Source: Hydractinia symbiolongicarpus
Taxonomy: Eukaryota > Cnidaria > Hydrozoa > Anthoathecata > Hydractiniidae
Assembly: GCF_029227915.1 (NCBI RefSeq)
Contig: NC_079877.1
Coordinates: forward strand, 20,111,851 to 20,175,850
Direction: 5' to 3'
Length of the DNA stretch: 64,000 nt
The position numbers and the translations under genes were made by a program. Numbering within the stretch: position 1 is the first letter of the stretch; the number at the start of each line of letters is the position of its first letter. Below the pieces are notes generated by a model. That model was not told where the DNA came from and searched no databases. It worked only from the letters and a program-made list of their open reading frames with translations. Of the stretch, positions 22,015 through 35,233 are shown piece by piece.

Positions 22015-23644
22015 CAGGGGACATAAATCCTAACCCGGGACCTCAATCACAACGTAATGCCAACACATGCCCTGCCTGTTTCAGAACGGTAGCAAAAAAC
22101 CACAGAGCAGTTGAATGTGACCAATGTAAAAAATGGTTACATATTAAGTGTGACAATATATCTGTAAAATCGTACAATTCCATGTTGACTGCATCTGATG
22201 ACGACACTTTAAACTTCTTTTGAGGATGGCTATTTTGATAACTCATTTCCAAACGATGACGTAGAACCAGATATATCTTCCTTTGAACCAAACTTTGATT
22301 TTGACCTTGGTTCAACTAAAAAAAAAAGTTTCAAAATGGGTCATTTGAATGTGAATGGGTTAAGAAGCAAGCTTGATTACATAAAAGTCTTCCTTCATGA
22401 ACATAAACTTGACATTCTAGCTCTAAATGAGACTAAAATTGACAGCCATGTCACCAATGCAGATATTACCATCCCTGGTTACAATATTTTTCATTGTGAC
22501 TGGAACAAACATGGTGGTGGAGTCTTAATTTATGCTATTGATACATTACCCACTAAAAAGCTTAGCCATTTGAGTAAATATAATATTGAGAGTATATGGA
22601 TTGAGGTCAAACTAAAAAAGTCCTCCCCAATATTTTTATCTTCTATATATAGACCACCTGCAAAGGGAAAAGATCTTGTCATGGTGGAACGACTGTCTCG
22701 ATATATCAAGGACTGCTTAAAAAACCTTCCAAATATCCAGAAGTTTTCATCTTAGGTGATTTAAACTGTAATTTTAATAAACCTAATAACTTGACCAGAA
22801 TTCTAAAAGATTGTCTCGTCTCCTGTAACTTGAAGCAGTTTATTGATAAGGATACTCGCACAACTATTTCTTCATCTACTTTAATTGATCTCTTTATTTC
22901 CAACAGTGAGCATATGTCACTCCTCTGTCATTGATATGGGTCTGAGTGACCACTCTTTTATATATGCCATTCGTGAATGGAAAAGGGTTAAAATTTCTGC
23001 AAAAGTTATTAAATCAAGATCTTTTAAGAACTTTAACGAAGAAAACTTTTTGTATGACTTGCATTCTATAAACTGGGATGAAATTTTAAATAAAGACAAT
23101 CTTGACACAGCTTGTAATATCTTTAATAAATTTGTTACTAATATAATTGATCAACATGCTCCTATTAAATCTAGCCGTGTCAAAGGAAATTGCCCTCAAT
23201 GGCTAAATGATGACCTTATTCATGCTATAAAAGAGAGGGATTTCTTAAAGAAAAAAGCCTCAAAAACTAAATTAATTGCTGACTGGGACAAATTCAAATT
23301 CAAAAGAAATCAAGTCAATAAAATGAAAGAAAGGTTGAAAGGTCATCATTATGGCAATAAAATAAATGAGGATGCATCGGATCCTAAACGCCTATGGAAA
23401 ACTCTTAAGGAACTTGTTCCTGATAAAGAGAACAAGAATGTTCCATCTTCTATCTCTAAGAACGGCATGGAAATAAATGACCCTAAAGGTATTTCGAACT
23501 CTTTCAACTCCTTTGCTACCATCGGTAGTACCCTTGCTCAAAAATTTACTTCTGACAAGTCTGATGTCAACATAGAATGTAATGATAAAAACTTTATATT
23601 TAAGGAAGTGGATGAAAATACCGTTACCAAAATAATAACTGGTC
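22015..23644 (+). pseudogene. LINE: 2A-like motif, PHD-like finger, EN, start of RT
   Basis: From 22017 the frame reads GDINPNPGP, then CPACFRTVAKNHRAVECDQC and WLHIKC, a PHD-like zinc motif. After a frameshift near 22220, FKMGHLNVNGLRSKLDYI opens the EEP endonuclease (22336), with LALNETKID (Glu), IYRPP, and, across a shift at about 22750, GDLNCNFN. A linker with WLNDDLIHAIKERDFL and LWKTLKELVPDK precedes RT. The frame is cut at 23644 by the second IS3EU-like insertion just before KNNKATGTDKI. Confidence 0.85.
22017..22043 (+). other. 2A-like ribosome-skipping motif
   Basis: Encodes G-D-I-N-P-N-P-G-P after a hydrophobic leader (LLLLA, on the other side of the Copia insertion). The 2A consensus is D-[VI]-E-x-N-P-G-P. 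Here Glu is replaced by Asn. APE-type LINEs of other animals are known to encode such motifs. Confidence 0.6.
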
Positions 23645-23965
23645 TATGGTGGCCCATTGATATCAACGTAAAAAAAGCAATAAAATGAATAAATGTTGAA
23701 AAAAATCGTTCTTAAAAGTTCTTTTTTTCTTTAATTATTATTTTAATTTTATTATTTTTTTAATTATTATTTATTTAAAGAAAAAAAATATATAAAGTAA
23801 AAACAAAATTGTTGTATTGTTTCTCTTTCTTTTCTTTTTCTTTAAAATGAAAACCGTCGACGTGGCCCATGAGTATCAAAATCAAGATCACCGGGAAGTT
23901 CCCCTTCACACCGCTGGTCTGCTTTATACGCGTAACTTATGCAGGGCTTGTTTAAATGAGACAAC

Positions 23966-25179
23966 ATGGCTGATTGGCGCAAAGATATTTCTTTGCATGA
24001 GGAACTGAAATGTTACGTGGAACAGAATATGAAACGGTCAGAAATAGTTGACTTTGTTCGAAAGAAGTATCCACAATACTGCTGGAGTGTTCCAACCTTA
24101 GCCAGGCGATTGAAATTTTTTCAAATAAAGTATGTCGACAATGCAACGCCTTTATCAACTGTTAAGGAAGCCGTTCAGTGTGAGTTGCAAGGTCCTGGCA
24201 AATTACTAGGATATCGCGCCATGAATCATAAACTCAGAACGGAACACCATATTTGTGTACCTAGGAATCTTGTAGCAGATGTGTTATTCGATTTAGATCC
24301 TGATGGAATGGGGTCTAGAAATGTGAAAAAAAAAAAAAAACCTCTCAAAAGACCGTTTATTTCTGATGGGCCAGGATGAACTTTTTCTCTTGATGGCCAT
24401 GACAAAATGATGGGATATCAGAATTCCATATTTCCTCTCGCCGTGTATGGTTGTCTAGACACGTTTTCCAGAAAAATAATTTTTCTTAAAGTATGGACGT
24501 CGAACTCTGACCCAAAATTGATTGGAAAATTCTACACTGAGTATCTTCTAGAAACAAAGAAATTGCCTGTATTTACGCATGGATCGTGGAAGCGAGACTC
24601 GAGTGATGGCAACGATACATGCATACTTAGTTGACAAATTCTGTGATCTGGAGGACAGCACTAAGTGTATTGAGTATGGGAAATCAACCTCTAACAAAAT
24701 AGAAAGATGGTGGAAGGATTTGCATGAACGGTTCGAAAAATACTTAAAGGAGCAGTGTATGGTCTACTATTATCCCATTTATATGACCCGAGTTGCACAT
24801 TCGATAGTAAAATGCTATCCTATATTTTCATTCCTGTAGTTCAAAGAGAATGCGATACATTTTGTCGTATGTGGAACTCTCATCGCATAAGGCATCAATC
24901 AGGATTAGAATTACCAACTGGAATACCTAATCACATGTTTTCATTCCCAGAAAAATTAACGCTGAGGACAAACATATCAACATAACTGAGGAGTCTTTGG
25001 AGGAAGTAAGTGAATTGGCACATTTGGACAGTCTACCAAATCACTATCTCACTGAAGAAGAAGTTGAAACTTTTACTGATGTACTTCCTGATCCGCTAGG
25101 TTTAAAGTGTAATGAATTAGTCACAGCTTTTAAGTTTTTGAAATCACAGCTTTCAATATCGCAAGGTGGAACTGCTTAA
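23966..25179 (+). pseudogene. IS3EU-like transposase (rve-type integrase), broken
   Basis: MADWRKDISLHEELKCYVEQNM opens an HTH region (SVPTLARRLKFFQIKY). After a stop at 24377-24379 (a Trp position, TGA) the core reads TFSLDGHDKMMGYQNSIFPLAVYGCLDTFSRKIIFLKV (first Asp). A frameshift near 24590 leads to MDRGSETRVMATIHAYL (second Asp), then TSNKIERWWKDLHERFE (Glu). Another shift near 24770 leads to RECDTFCRMWNSHRIRHQSGLELPTGIPNHMF and a tail to 25179. The order and spacing match the intact transposase at 11010-12182, but sequence similarity is low, so these are distinct lineages. Confidence 0.8.
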
Positions 25180-25473
25180 TTTTTAGTAACTGGACACATA
25201 TATCAAATTATATCATTCTTTGTAACATAATATATAACAAAATAACATACAAAAAGCTAATCCACTTCAGACTGGACTATTTGAACAAATTTGAAAATAT
25301 AATAGGAACATAACGATGCAGTGCCTTTTTTAAAAAATATATTCAACGAAAAGCACTTTAAAGAACAAAATGTCTCCCTACAACAAAAACATGCCACAAT
25401 ATATTGTATTGTATTTTTATAACAAAATAAGAACAAAAATGTCCACCTAATAGCATATGTAGTTTTAAAATGT

Positions 25474-26792
25474 TCAGTCTTTGTCCTCCTCTGATTCCAT
25501 TTCTATTTCTGTTAACGACAGAAGTTTGCAATACAGGTTGCATTTGTGCTGGCTAAAGAAATTATCAATCGCCATTTCATTCAAATTACCAGAGCAAAAA
25601 TATCTTTCATTATCCATTTCTAGGTCATTAGACGTAGCAATCTCAGGATCATATAGTGTATAATCACTCCCTTGTAAATCAACTAGAAGTAGCCTCTTGA
25701 TATGAGAAGTGACCACACATTCAGCCTTAGCATACAAATCCTTTTCAAGGGGTACTTTATTTTGTACTGGCACCCCATCATTATTTATATACTTTTTAAA
25801 GTTCCCAGGCACAAAGGGTTCAACTGTTACAGGTTCATTCGCAAGATTTGCAAAATAAACATTATTGTAAATAAAAATTATTCAAAACTCGCCAAAGATT
25901 TTGTCCGCTTTTTCAAACGGTTTGTTATTGCTTGAGCAGCCATGTGCATCTGGATCTGTTTTCGGGTGTGTTCCTCTAAACTCATACCATATGAGTGTGC
26001 TACATTTTTCCAGGTTGAAGATTTAAATTTTTTAATAACATACTGTTTATTCACTTAATTTTCCATTGTATAAGCCTTAAATGCATAACGAAATGCTCCT
26101 TCTGCAAAATGTTCCTTTTCGACATGGAAAAGTTTACTATCGCTCTTAAACCATTTTTTCTCGTTTATTTCAAATGATTCCAACACTATATCCGTTGTGT
26201 ATTCCTCTTTTGGTTTAACAAGTTTCCCAGCTTTAATTACATCAGCTATGGATACTGACTTTGGAAACACACTCTTATTAATGCTTGAACATACAATTCT
26301 CTTCCTTCGTTTGATGGAACTTGTTGAGTCTGAATACGCATTCCTCGATTTATTATAAATAGAAGACAAGTTCCTTTTGTGTAGGTCAGAACATTTTTGG
26401 CTGTTGATATAATCTGTCAAAACTTTTGCTGTTGCTAAAAATCGAACAAGCAAAACTTTTTTGCCTATTATCTGATCATCCTCAAATCATGATGGTCCTC
26501 TCTCACTATACAAGACATCGCACGATCCTTCAGGTTCGCCATAATACTTCTCGCATGCTCTTTTGACATTGTCCAGAGATAAACTTGAATATTCTGAAAA
26601 GTCTACAAAGTCCCTAGCTCTTTCTGGTTCGTATTTCTTCAACTTACCAGTTGCCACTGGATTCATTTTTTGAACCATGATGGAATGTACCTTCTTCCCC
26701 TTCTTATCCTTGTCTTCACTTCTATTCCTTTTTTCACTAATTTTTTTCTGGAAGTTCTTAAATTTTTCATTCCTCGCATTTGCTTCCGCCAT
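25474..26792 (-). pseudogene. Alpha-kinase gene carried by a transposon, broken
   Basis: Reads leftwards from MAEANARNEKFKNFQKK at 26792 through a basic, Lys-rich N-terminus and KYEPERARDFVDFSEYSSLSLDNVKRAC. One in-frame TGA interrupts it (about 26484-26486). Then come the alpha-kinase N-lobe block FHVEKEHFAEGAFRYAFKA, a stop at 26055, and QYVIKKF (catalytic Lys region). After a frameshift near 25885 the C-lobe follows: VEPFVPGNFKKYINNDG, LLLVDLQGSDYTLYDPEIATS and CSGNLNEMAIDNFFSQHKCNLYC (zinc-module His, Cys, Cys). These are the diagnostic atypical alpha-kinase (MHCK/eEF2K-type) blocks in the right order. It would phosphorylate proteins if intact. It lies wholly inside the TIRs, converging on the transposase. 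Confidence 0.85.
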
Positions 26793-26885
26793 GTTTTTCA
26801 CCTTATTGAATAAATAAACACAACGAAAGAGCGTGCTTAGTTGCACGGTGAATAAAACCATGACCAATTGCAGGGCTTGTGACAC

Positions 26886-27090
26886 TTATAGCACTGGGCC
26901 ACACCATGTATTTTTGTTTTTTTTTAAAAAGAATCTTTTCTTATATAAGATTTTTTTTCTTAATAAATTGTTTATCATTATAAAACATTTTTTTTATTCT
27001 AATTATTTGAATTTTTAATATTACTTTTTATTGATTTAATTTTTTATCTTTTTTTCTTTTTTTTCTTTTTAGTTTGACATATCCATCATA
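26886..27090. other. AT-rich subterminal region of the second IS3EU-like element
   Basis: Long T-runs between the alpha-kinase start and the right TIR. The mirror-image left side (23676-23860) is similarly rich in T and A. Ordered subterminal repeats like those of the other element are not seen. Confidence 0.4.
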
Positions 27091-27127
27091 TTTTTTACGT
27101 TGATACCGATGGGCCACCATACTGGTC

Positions 27128-28577
27128 TAAAAAACAATAAGGCCACAGGTACAGATAAGATAGGAGTGAGAGTGTTGAAAGCTGGCCTCCAAGTTTTTTC
27201 ACCTGTTCTCACGAAATTGTTTAACAAATCATTAACTACTGGTTATGTTTCATCATGTTGGAAAAATAAAAGAGTATCTCCTCTTTTCAAATTTGGAGAT
27301 CCTAGTGATGTAAACAACTACAGACCGATTTCTATCCTTCCAGTTGTCATGAAAGTGTTTGAAAAAATTGTCCATGAGCAAATGGTTGAGTTTCTATTGG
27401 AGAATAATTTATTAAATTGCAAACAATCTGGTTTTTTGAAAGCTCCATTCCACTTCTACTGCTGCGATTGATGTGTCAGGTTATATTTTAAATGACATTT
27501 CAAAGGCAAATATGTTGGTGCAGTTTTGATAGATTATAAAAAGGCTTTTGATACAGTGGACCACAAAATTCTTTTAAAAAATTTATACTGTTATGGTTTT
27601 CGAGATGGTTCTTTTTATTGGTTGGAGTATTACCTTTCTAATAGACACCAAGTCACCTTGGTGAAAAACACTATGTTAGATGTGATACCAGAGGAGTCCT
27701 ATGGAGTCCCTCAAGGATCAGTCCTTGGACCGTTATTGTTTCTTGTTTATATTAATGATTTGAAATCTGAAATTCACAACTCTTACTTCCATCTGTATGC
27801 AGATGACACAATAATTATTCAAAGCTGTAATTCTCCTATTGAACTTAAATCTGCACTTGAAATTGAGTTAAATAATGTCAAGCAATGGATCCACATTAAT
27901 AAAGTCACCATAAATACTGATAAAATTAAGTGATCTTTTTTGGAAATAAAGCAAAACTTAAAGCATGCACAGACATCATTATATCATACGATGGCATTGA
28001 ATTAACTTCAAGAAAGAAGGTGAAGTACCTGGGGTTATCTTTGATAGTAACCTGAGTTGGAAAAGTCACATCAAAAGCGTTGTTAGTAAATCATATTATA
28101 AATTCAATAAAATAAGATACATCAGTTCATACTTGAACGATGAAACAAAACAATTACTCATGAATGCTCTTGTCATGCCATATTTATATTAATATTATTG
28201 TTCACCAACATGGTGTAATGCTAATAACTCATCTTTAAAAAAGGTGAATAAATTATTTTCTAACATAAACAATTTTTTGGGTAGAGATGCTTCAGACCTG
28301 AACTCTCTATTTAATTTCAACTCAAGTATTCAATCTTTAAAGCTGTCCATGAGATTGCACCTGCATATTTGAGCAATAAGCTAACATTAATTGTCACAGC
28401 ACCAGATCATCTACAAGTAATATGTTAGTTTCTCATCCAAGTGGTGCAAGGTGTTTTAATAGAACATTTTTATATTCATCTCCAAAGCTTTGGAATAGTT
28501 TGCCAGATGATATCAGAAAATTAAATAGTCTCCTGCAATTCAAGGTTGCAGTTGGCAAATATTATAACTTTAAATAA
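27128..28577 (+). pseudogene. LINE reverse transcriptase (YADD) and C-terminal region
   Basis: Resumes the LINE after the transposon: KNNKATGTDKIGVRVLKAGL, NNYRPISILPVVMKVFEKIVHEQ, then after a frameshift at about 27470, VLIDYKKAFDTVDHKILL (catalytic Asp), YGVPQGSVLGPLLFLVYINDL and [13 protein letters not shown] stop at 27931 and further shifts follow, with LNDETKQLLMNALVMPYL and SPKLWNSLPDDIRKLNSLLQFKV near the end. All RT blocks are recognisable. Confidence 0.88.
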
Positions 28578-28748
28578 TAATTTAAAGTTCTTACATTCTC
28601 AATAAAATATTTTAACCTTTTTCTTTTCTTTTAACACAATTAAATAATTCTGATGTATAATAATTCTCAAAAGTGGCCCCCAGTGGAAGAAATTTGAAAG
28701 CTGTCTAAAAGCTGAAAGATTATTCTGGGCACTGCCACTATAAATATA

Positions 28749-28749
<1 letters not shown>

Positions 28750-28795
<46 letters not shown>

Positions 28796-28840
28796 GTATT
28801 AGTATTAGTATTAGTATTAGTATTAGTATTATTAGTTTGT
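28750..28840 (+). repeat. (TTA)n then (TATTAG)n microsatellite, LINE 3' tail
   Basis: About 45 bp of tta/att repeats and then tattag repeats follow the LINE 3' region directly. CR1/L2-type LINEs commonly end in a short microsatellite. Confidence 0.7.
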
Positions 28841-30508
28841 CGGATCAACTGTTCTTACGACCATTAATAAAGAGTTTTGGCATTGTTTTACAGCTGGATG
28901 CCCTTCCTAGCGCCAACCGTTCACAGACCGGACTGGGTGTTTTTTAAAGTGACACCATCATTATGTGGCATTTCATGGGACTTCCACAATCGCCCCTTTA
29001 AACTAAGGTATGGTGGAGGACGTTCAACTCCTCTCTTGTCTTTTATAGAGACCCTTCACCTATAATGAGGAAATACAATAACTCTTGTTAGGATTACCGT
29101 TAGAACTTGAAACTTACAACACAATTTTGTTTCATCAAGAAGAATTATTTTGCTTGTTTTGGACACGTGATTAATCCGATTTCCCGATTTTTTTGGATTT
29201 TACCTGAAAATTGGAAAAAACGGATTTCCAGGCAATTTTTGGCTTGGTATTATGCAATCTGTGTAAAAACTTCAAACAGAATGTAAAAATTCGCTCTAGA
29301 ACTGAAGTAATGGAATTTTAAGCAGATAGGGGCATTTTGGACAAATTTCAGGCTTTTGATGACGTCACAGAAAATGTGCTGACGCAAGCACAAATTTATT
29401 GCTGCCATTTTGTTTCTTTTGTGACGTATTATAAGTTTGCTAAGTTTGATTCAATTTGGACAAGCCTATGAAAAGTTAATGAGGCGGGGCGGATTCCACC
29501 CCCCCCGCCCTGGTCATAAGATGTTCGGAAAACCCCCGACCGAATAGGGTTAAACCATTGATACTGACAAGAACGATTTAGGTTTTTAATTTTCGTTTTT
29601 GGAAAAGTAAAGATTTTGGGGGTTGGCACAGAAAGTCTCCATCAATATGCGGAAGAGCTTTTTCTGGAACAGTAAGTGGTTTAGCTGAAGTTTCAAAAGA
29701 CTAGCGCGTTGCAGATTTAGTTGGTTTCAAATGAAGTAGATGCCTTTTTGTTAACTTTGTTAACTAACGAGAATAAATCTGTTATTTTTCGATTCGCCAT
29801 CTTCACGTAGTAATTAGAACTACTAGTCGATGGCCTGTGGATAAATCCAAGGGTTTGTCCGTCCTTTATTTACTGTATTTTGTGTGTCTCGCTACTGCGG
29901 TTACCATTTTGCGTGAGAGACAAACGTATATATGCAGGTATTATACTGTAATATAGATACACTAACACCAGCACGAAAATATTTCCCTACCTTTTTCTCA
30001 AAACATTTTCGATCGTGTAACAGAATCGAAAATCATGTGCACTGCATTTATTATGATGTTGTAGTTACACTCCACATAACACTATCTCTAGGCACTCATG
30101 CATGCTATATTGTTATAACAGTTTTTTACGTTAAAAGAAAAAATAAAAAATAAAAATGAGGGGGCATGGCGTGGGCCCTGCGATGACGAGAACATTCTTG
30201 ATTTAAAACAAAAACAAAAAAACAATTATTTATATTTAATGGCGTTATTCTCTCATGACATAAATTAAGGGATTATTATAATGTCTAAAGATGTATCATT
30301 ACGGTCGCAATGTGGATTGCGAAAATCACAATGCATCGTGAAAGTCGACCCCATAATGGATCGCGAACGCTGTCTATGATGTTAGGTGTCCTGATTCCAA
30401 TACTATAACTAAATACAAATTTTTTTTGGGTGAAGTGAGTCCTTATGCAAGGAGTTGTCTGGTAGAGCAGGGACTTTGTTGAGTCTGCATAGACACAATG
30501 AGGGTCTA
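28841..30508. other. Non-coding with repeat remnants
   Basis: 28890-29060 (ctggatgcccttcctagcgccaacc..., ending near ctataatgag) looks like a piece of a widespread invertebrate repeat. 29490-29555 has a C-rich stretch and accgaatagggttaaacc, of a style common in DNA transposon ends. 30290-30410 resembles 16535-16730. No gene recognised. Confidence 0.4.
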
Positions 30509-30518
30509 GGACTCTCCA

Positions 30519-30567
<49 letters not shown>

Positions 30568-30572
30568 ATGTC

Positions 30573-30662
<90 letters not shown>
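30509..30662 (+). repeat. (CTGT)n microsatellite
   Basis: About 150 bp of ctgt repeats with a few interruptions (for example ctgtatgtctctg near 30564). It ends about 95 bp before the Rab6-like start codon. The open frame across it is only a translation of the repeat. Confidence 0.95.
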
Positions 30663-30666
<4 letters not shown>

Positions 30667-30679
30667 AGCATTTTTAAGT

Positions 30680-30756
30680 TTAACTTGATTTTTTTATAAT
30701 CTGTACCTTACAGGGTATATATTTAAAGCACTAATAAATGCATTTATCAACAAAAC
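30680..30756 (+). promoter_or_regulatory. Possible 5' splice acceptor / 5' UTR of the Rab6-like gene
   Basis: A T-rich tract followed by ttacag|ggtata lies about 45 bp upstream of the start codon. It could be the acceptor of a 5' UTR intron or a trans-splice acceptor, as used by hydrozoans. Nothing in the window decides. Confidence 0.25.
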
Positions 30757-32859
<2,103 letters not shown>

Positions 32860-34160
32860 TGATTGCGTTGATGAATTGTGGAAACTATTGAAATGTGGTG
32901 ACGGCGATATTGAGAGAGGTTGCTCGTGAGGACTCCTTGAATGCCGCCATCCCTAACATTTGATTTTCCTGTTTGTTTGTTCGTTTGTTTTTTCTACAAT
33001 ACAATACAGAGTTACGTTTTTTATTTTGACCTTTTTGTTTAAACGTGTTCTTTTTTAAACTTATAGACAGGAAATATGATGTATTAGTTGTTGTTTTTTT
33101 AAAAAACGTAAATTAATTGTCTTACATATATCTTAGGATATAGTTTTTTATTCCAAATAATATTGTATATATTTATGGTACATATAAATTTTATTTTATT
33201 TTTTACGCTTTAGTCATTCTAATTTTTTTTAAAGTGTGGCTCAAAAGCTTCGTGTAGCATATAGTGTTTATTGAAAGTGTTTTAAAAAAACTTTTTATTG
33301 CATGCTAGAATTGAGGTGTAATTATCTGATTCTTTATAAGTTTTGACTTTTTATAACTTATTGTTTACAAGATAGGGTTTTATTTCAACGAATAAAAAAA
33401 TACACGAAGATGTATATGCATCAACATGTTAATAACTGATTTATGCAAAACATCAGGTAGAACATGAAAGTCTGTTACAGGTTCATCACACAGCAAAGGC
33501 ATTACCCTGAACAGGTTAATAAACATTTTCTACTTTTTATGTGTGTTCGATAACCTGTAAAATTGTGAAGTGCTAAGGAACAGAATTCTGCGTAAAGAAT
33601 GTAGAAACATAAATTAATAAAAAGATATCAAAGTACAACTTGTTTTTTCTTTTCCAGCATCAGTTAGATCAAAGATTTGTACTGTTCTATTTTATTTTAT
33701 TTTACACGGAATCCGCAATCTTTGTGTTTGTGTTATGACACTTTTCAAACTCTCAATTATTCGCACCCCCTTCCCTCCTAAGTATAAAACAATCCATTAT
33801 ACGGTTTCATTAACAGAATTTTACCAACATCTTTTGATGTCATAGGCGAGCAAATGATCTATAAAGCCGTCAGTATGGTATGAGGTGCAGGTCGTCCTTC
33901 ACAGCTAGATGAAGAACGAGGTCGACAAATTTAAAGTATTTTCAAATACAACAAAGAAAATACAAGTATAAGTATTCTGAGAAAAATTCTGAGAAAGCTG
34001 CTTAACGCCATCATCACATCTAATAAATAAATTGGAAATTAAAAAGTTAAAAGAAGTTTGGAAAACTGGTTATTTAAGGTCTTTTTGGCAATAATGTCAT
34101 CAGTTGGCTTTATTCTCGACTACCTTTAGCAAAAATTGCGGGTCTTTCTTTATCTTTCGG
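32860..34160. other. Rab6-like 3' UTR and spacer
   Basis: AT-rich, with several aataaa/attaaa-like signals (for example gaataaaaaaatac near 33390) that could end the transcript. No other gene seen. Confidence 0.4.
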
Positions 34161-34735
34161 TAAAAAAAAGTCAGCAGAAAGTGACTAAATTTTGGCTAGG
34201 TGACTAATATTTTTTGCCGACTAAAATTTTTGCCGACTTTTTTATTATTGACCAAACTTTTTTTCCGACATTTTTTTCCCGATTTTTCTTCCTTGTTATT
34301 CTTTATTAGTGACTAAATTCAAAAACTTACTCTACAAAAAGTGACTAAATTCAAAAATTTAGTGGACAAAAAGTGACTAAATTTTGTCCAAGTGACTAAT
34401 TTTTTGCCGACTTTTTATTTTTTCCGACTAATTTTTTTCCCGGCTTTTTTTACCGATAAGGTATTCCTTTTGCAAGGAAATTGGTTTGGAAATTTTGGAG
34501 CCGCAGCAGTTTGTCGTTGAGTACGCGCTAGCAGTTTTTTTCTCTTTCGGACAATCTCCGTCCGAGATATTGTCAGCAAGAGAAAAAATACCCTGGGGAC
34601 GAGGTTGCCTCGATAGAAGATCGTGCGTGTTCGTCGTGCCTAATCGGTAAAAAAAAGTCCGCAAAAAATATAAAGTCGGCAAAAATATTAGTCACTTGGA
34701 CAAAATTTAGTCACTTTTTGCCGACTTTTTTTTTA
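34161..34735. mobile_element. Foldback MITE
   Basis: Left arm (34161-34224, taaaaaaaagtcagc..gtgactaaat..) and right arm (about 34668-34735) are inverted copies of about 65 bp with scattered differences. Further inner repeats of gtgactaaat and ttgccgac lie in both halves. No coding capacity. Target duplication not certain. Confidence 0.75.
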
Positions 34736-34861
34736 CAAGGTAGCATTAGCTATGTTTGCAATACTACAAAAACAAAGTAACCAACTGGCTAAATGAGGGA
34801 GGGTGGGGTAAAGTACGCTTGTATTTTTGACCGTGAGCCGAAGAGAATCTTTTATGAAAAA

Positions 34862-35008
34862 GGACATGGCGGACGGAGAGGCACTAAAATTGCCAAAGCC
34901 ACTTCCTGGAAGTGATTTTCTTACTTTTCAGGCTGACAGAAGATGGGATCTATTGGGATTTGTTAAATCTGATGAGATAGAGGAAATAAGATCGTGTAAT
35001 GTTGGTCA
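34862..35008 (+). CDS. Possible first exon of an unidentified gene
   Basis: MADGEALKLPKPLPGSDFLTF...WDLLGFVKSDEIEEIRSCNVGQ is a 49-residue frame followed by an intron donor (CAG|gtaggc at 35009). An upstream in-frame ATG exists at 34827. A candidate next exon starts after an acceptor at about 35165 (VIHIDNPLSTFSTASSFGFG), but it runs into the DNA element at 35234. If real, the gene is interrupted or the exon is shorter than that. I do not recognise the family. Confidence 0.3.
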
Positions 35009-35233
35009 GGTAGGCTTGTTTTGCTCTGATTTTCTTATTTCAGAGCTTTTTAAGGGGACCCTTCTTTCATGCAAAAACAAATGAATGTGAATAAGCTCAT
35101 ATTAGAAAATGATAAAAGGAAATATATTTCATTTTACCTACTTCTTAAAATTTTTATTGTGTCAGGTCATACATATAGATAATCCATTGTCTACATTTTC
35201 AACAGCAAGCTCTTTCGGCTTTGGCATTTGCTT

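Larger units (their letters stand above)
23645..27121. mobile_element. IS3EU-like DNA transposon with alpha-kinase cargo, degenerate
   Basis: TIRs of 31 bp (23645-23675 and 27091-27121) match at 29 positions and start TATGGTGGCCCAT. A perfect 6-bp duplication CTGGTC (23639-23644 and 27122-27127) flanks them. Removing the element and one duplication restores the LINE reading frame. Termini TAY...RTA and TSD length match those of the element at 10587-14916. Inside are an integrase-like transposase (plus) and a convergent alpha-kinase gene (minus), both broken. Confidence 0.9.
16731..28840 (+). mobile_element. CR1/L2-like LINE, split by Copia and IS3EU-like insertions
   Basis: One plus-strand non-LTR element in three pieces: about 16731-16967, 22015-23644 and 27122-28840. 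Protein homology runs across both insertion points exactly at the duplicated target bases. Order: leader with LLLLAG, 2A-like GDINPNPGP, PHD-like zinc motif, EEP endonuclease, reverse transcriptase with YADD, then a 3' end leading into (TTA)n. It is frameshifted and interrupted, so it is dead. CR1/L2 clade membership is inferred from the PHD finger plus EN-RT layout and the microsatellite tail. Confidence 0.8.

Noticed and set aside
28750-28840. Possible CRISPR-like or minisatellite array
   Set aside because: Simple (TTA)n/(TATTAG)n microsatellite at a LINE end in a eukaryotic sequence.
29460-29560. C-rich stretch and accgaatagggtt as a transposon end
   Set aside because: Style is suggestive, but no matching inverted end was found within the window.
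30455-30688. 77-residue frame of repeated LSVCLSVCLSVC
   Set aside because: Pure translation of the (CTGT)n microsatellite.
34428-34682. 84-residue minus-strand frame
   Set aside because: Lies within the foldback MITE and is not protein-like.
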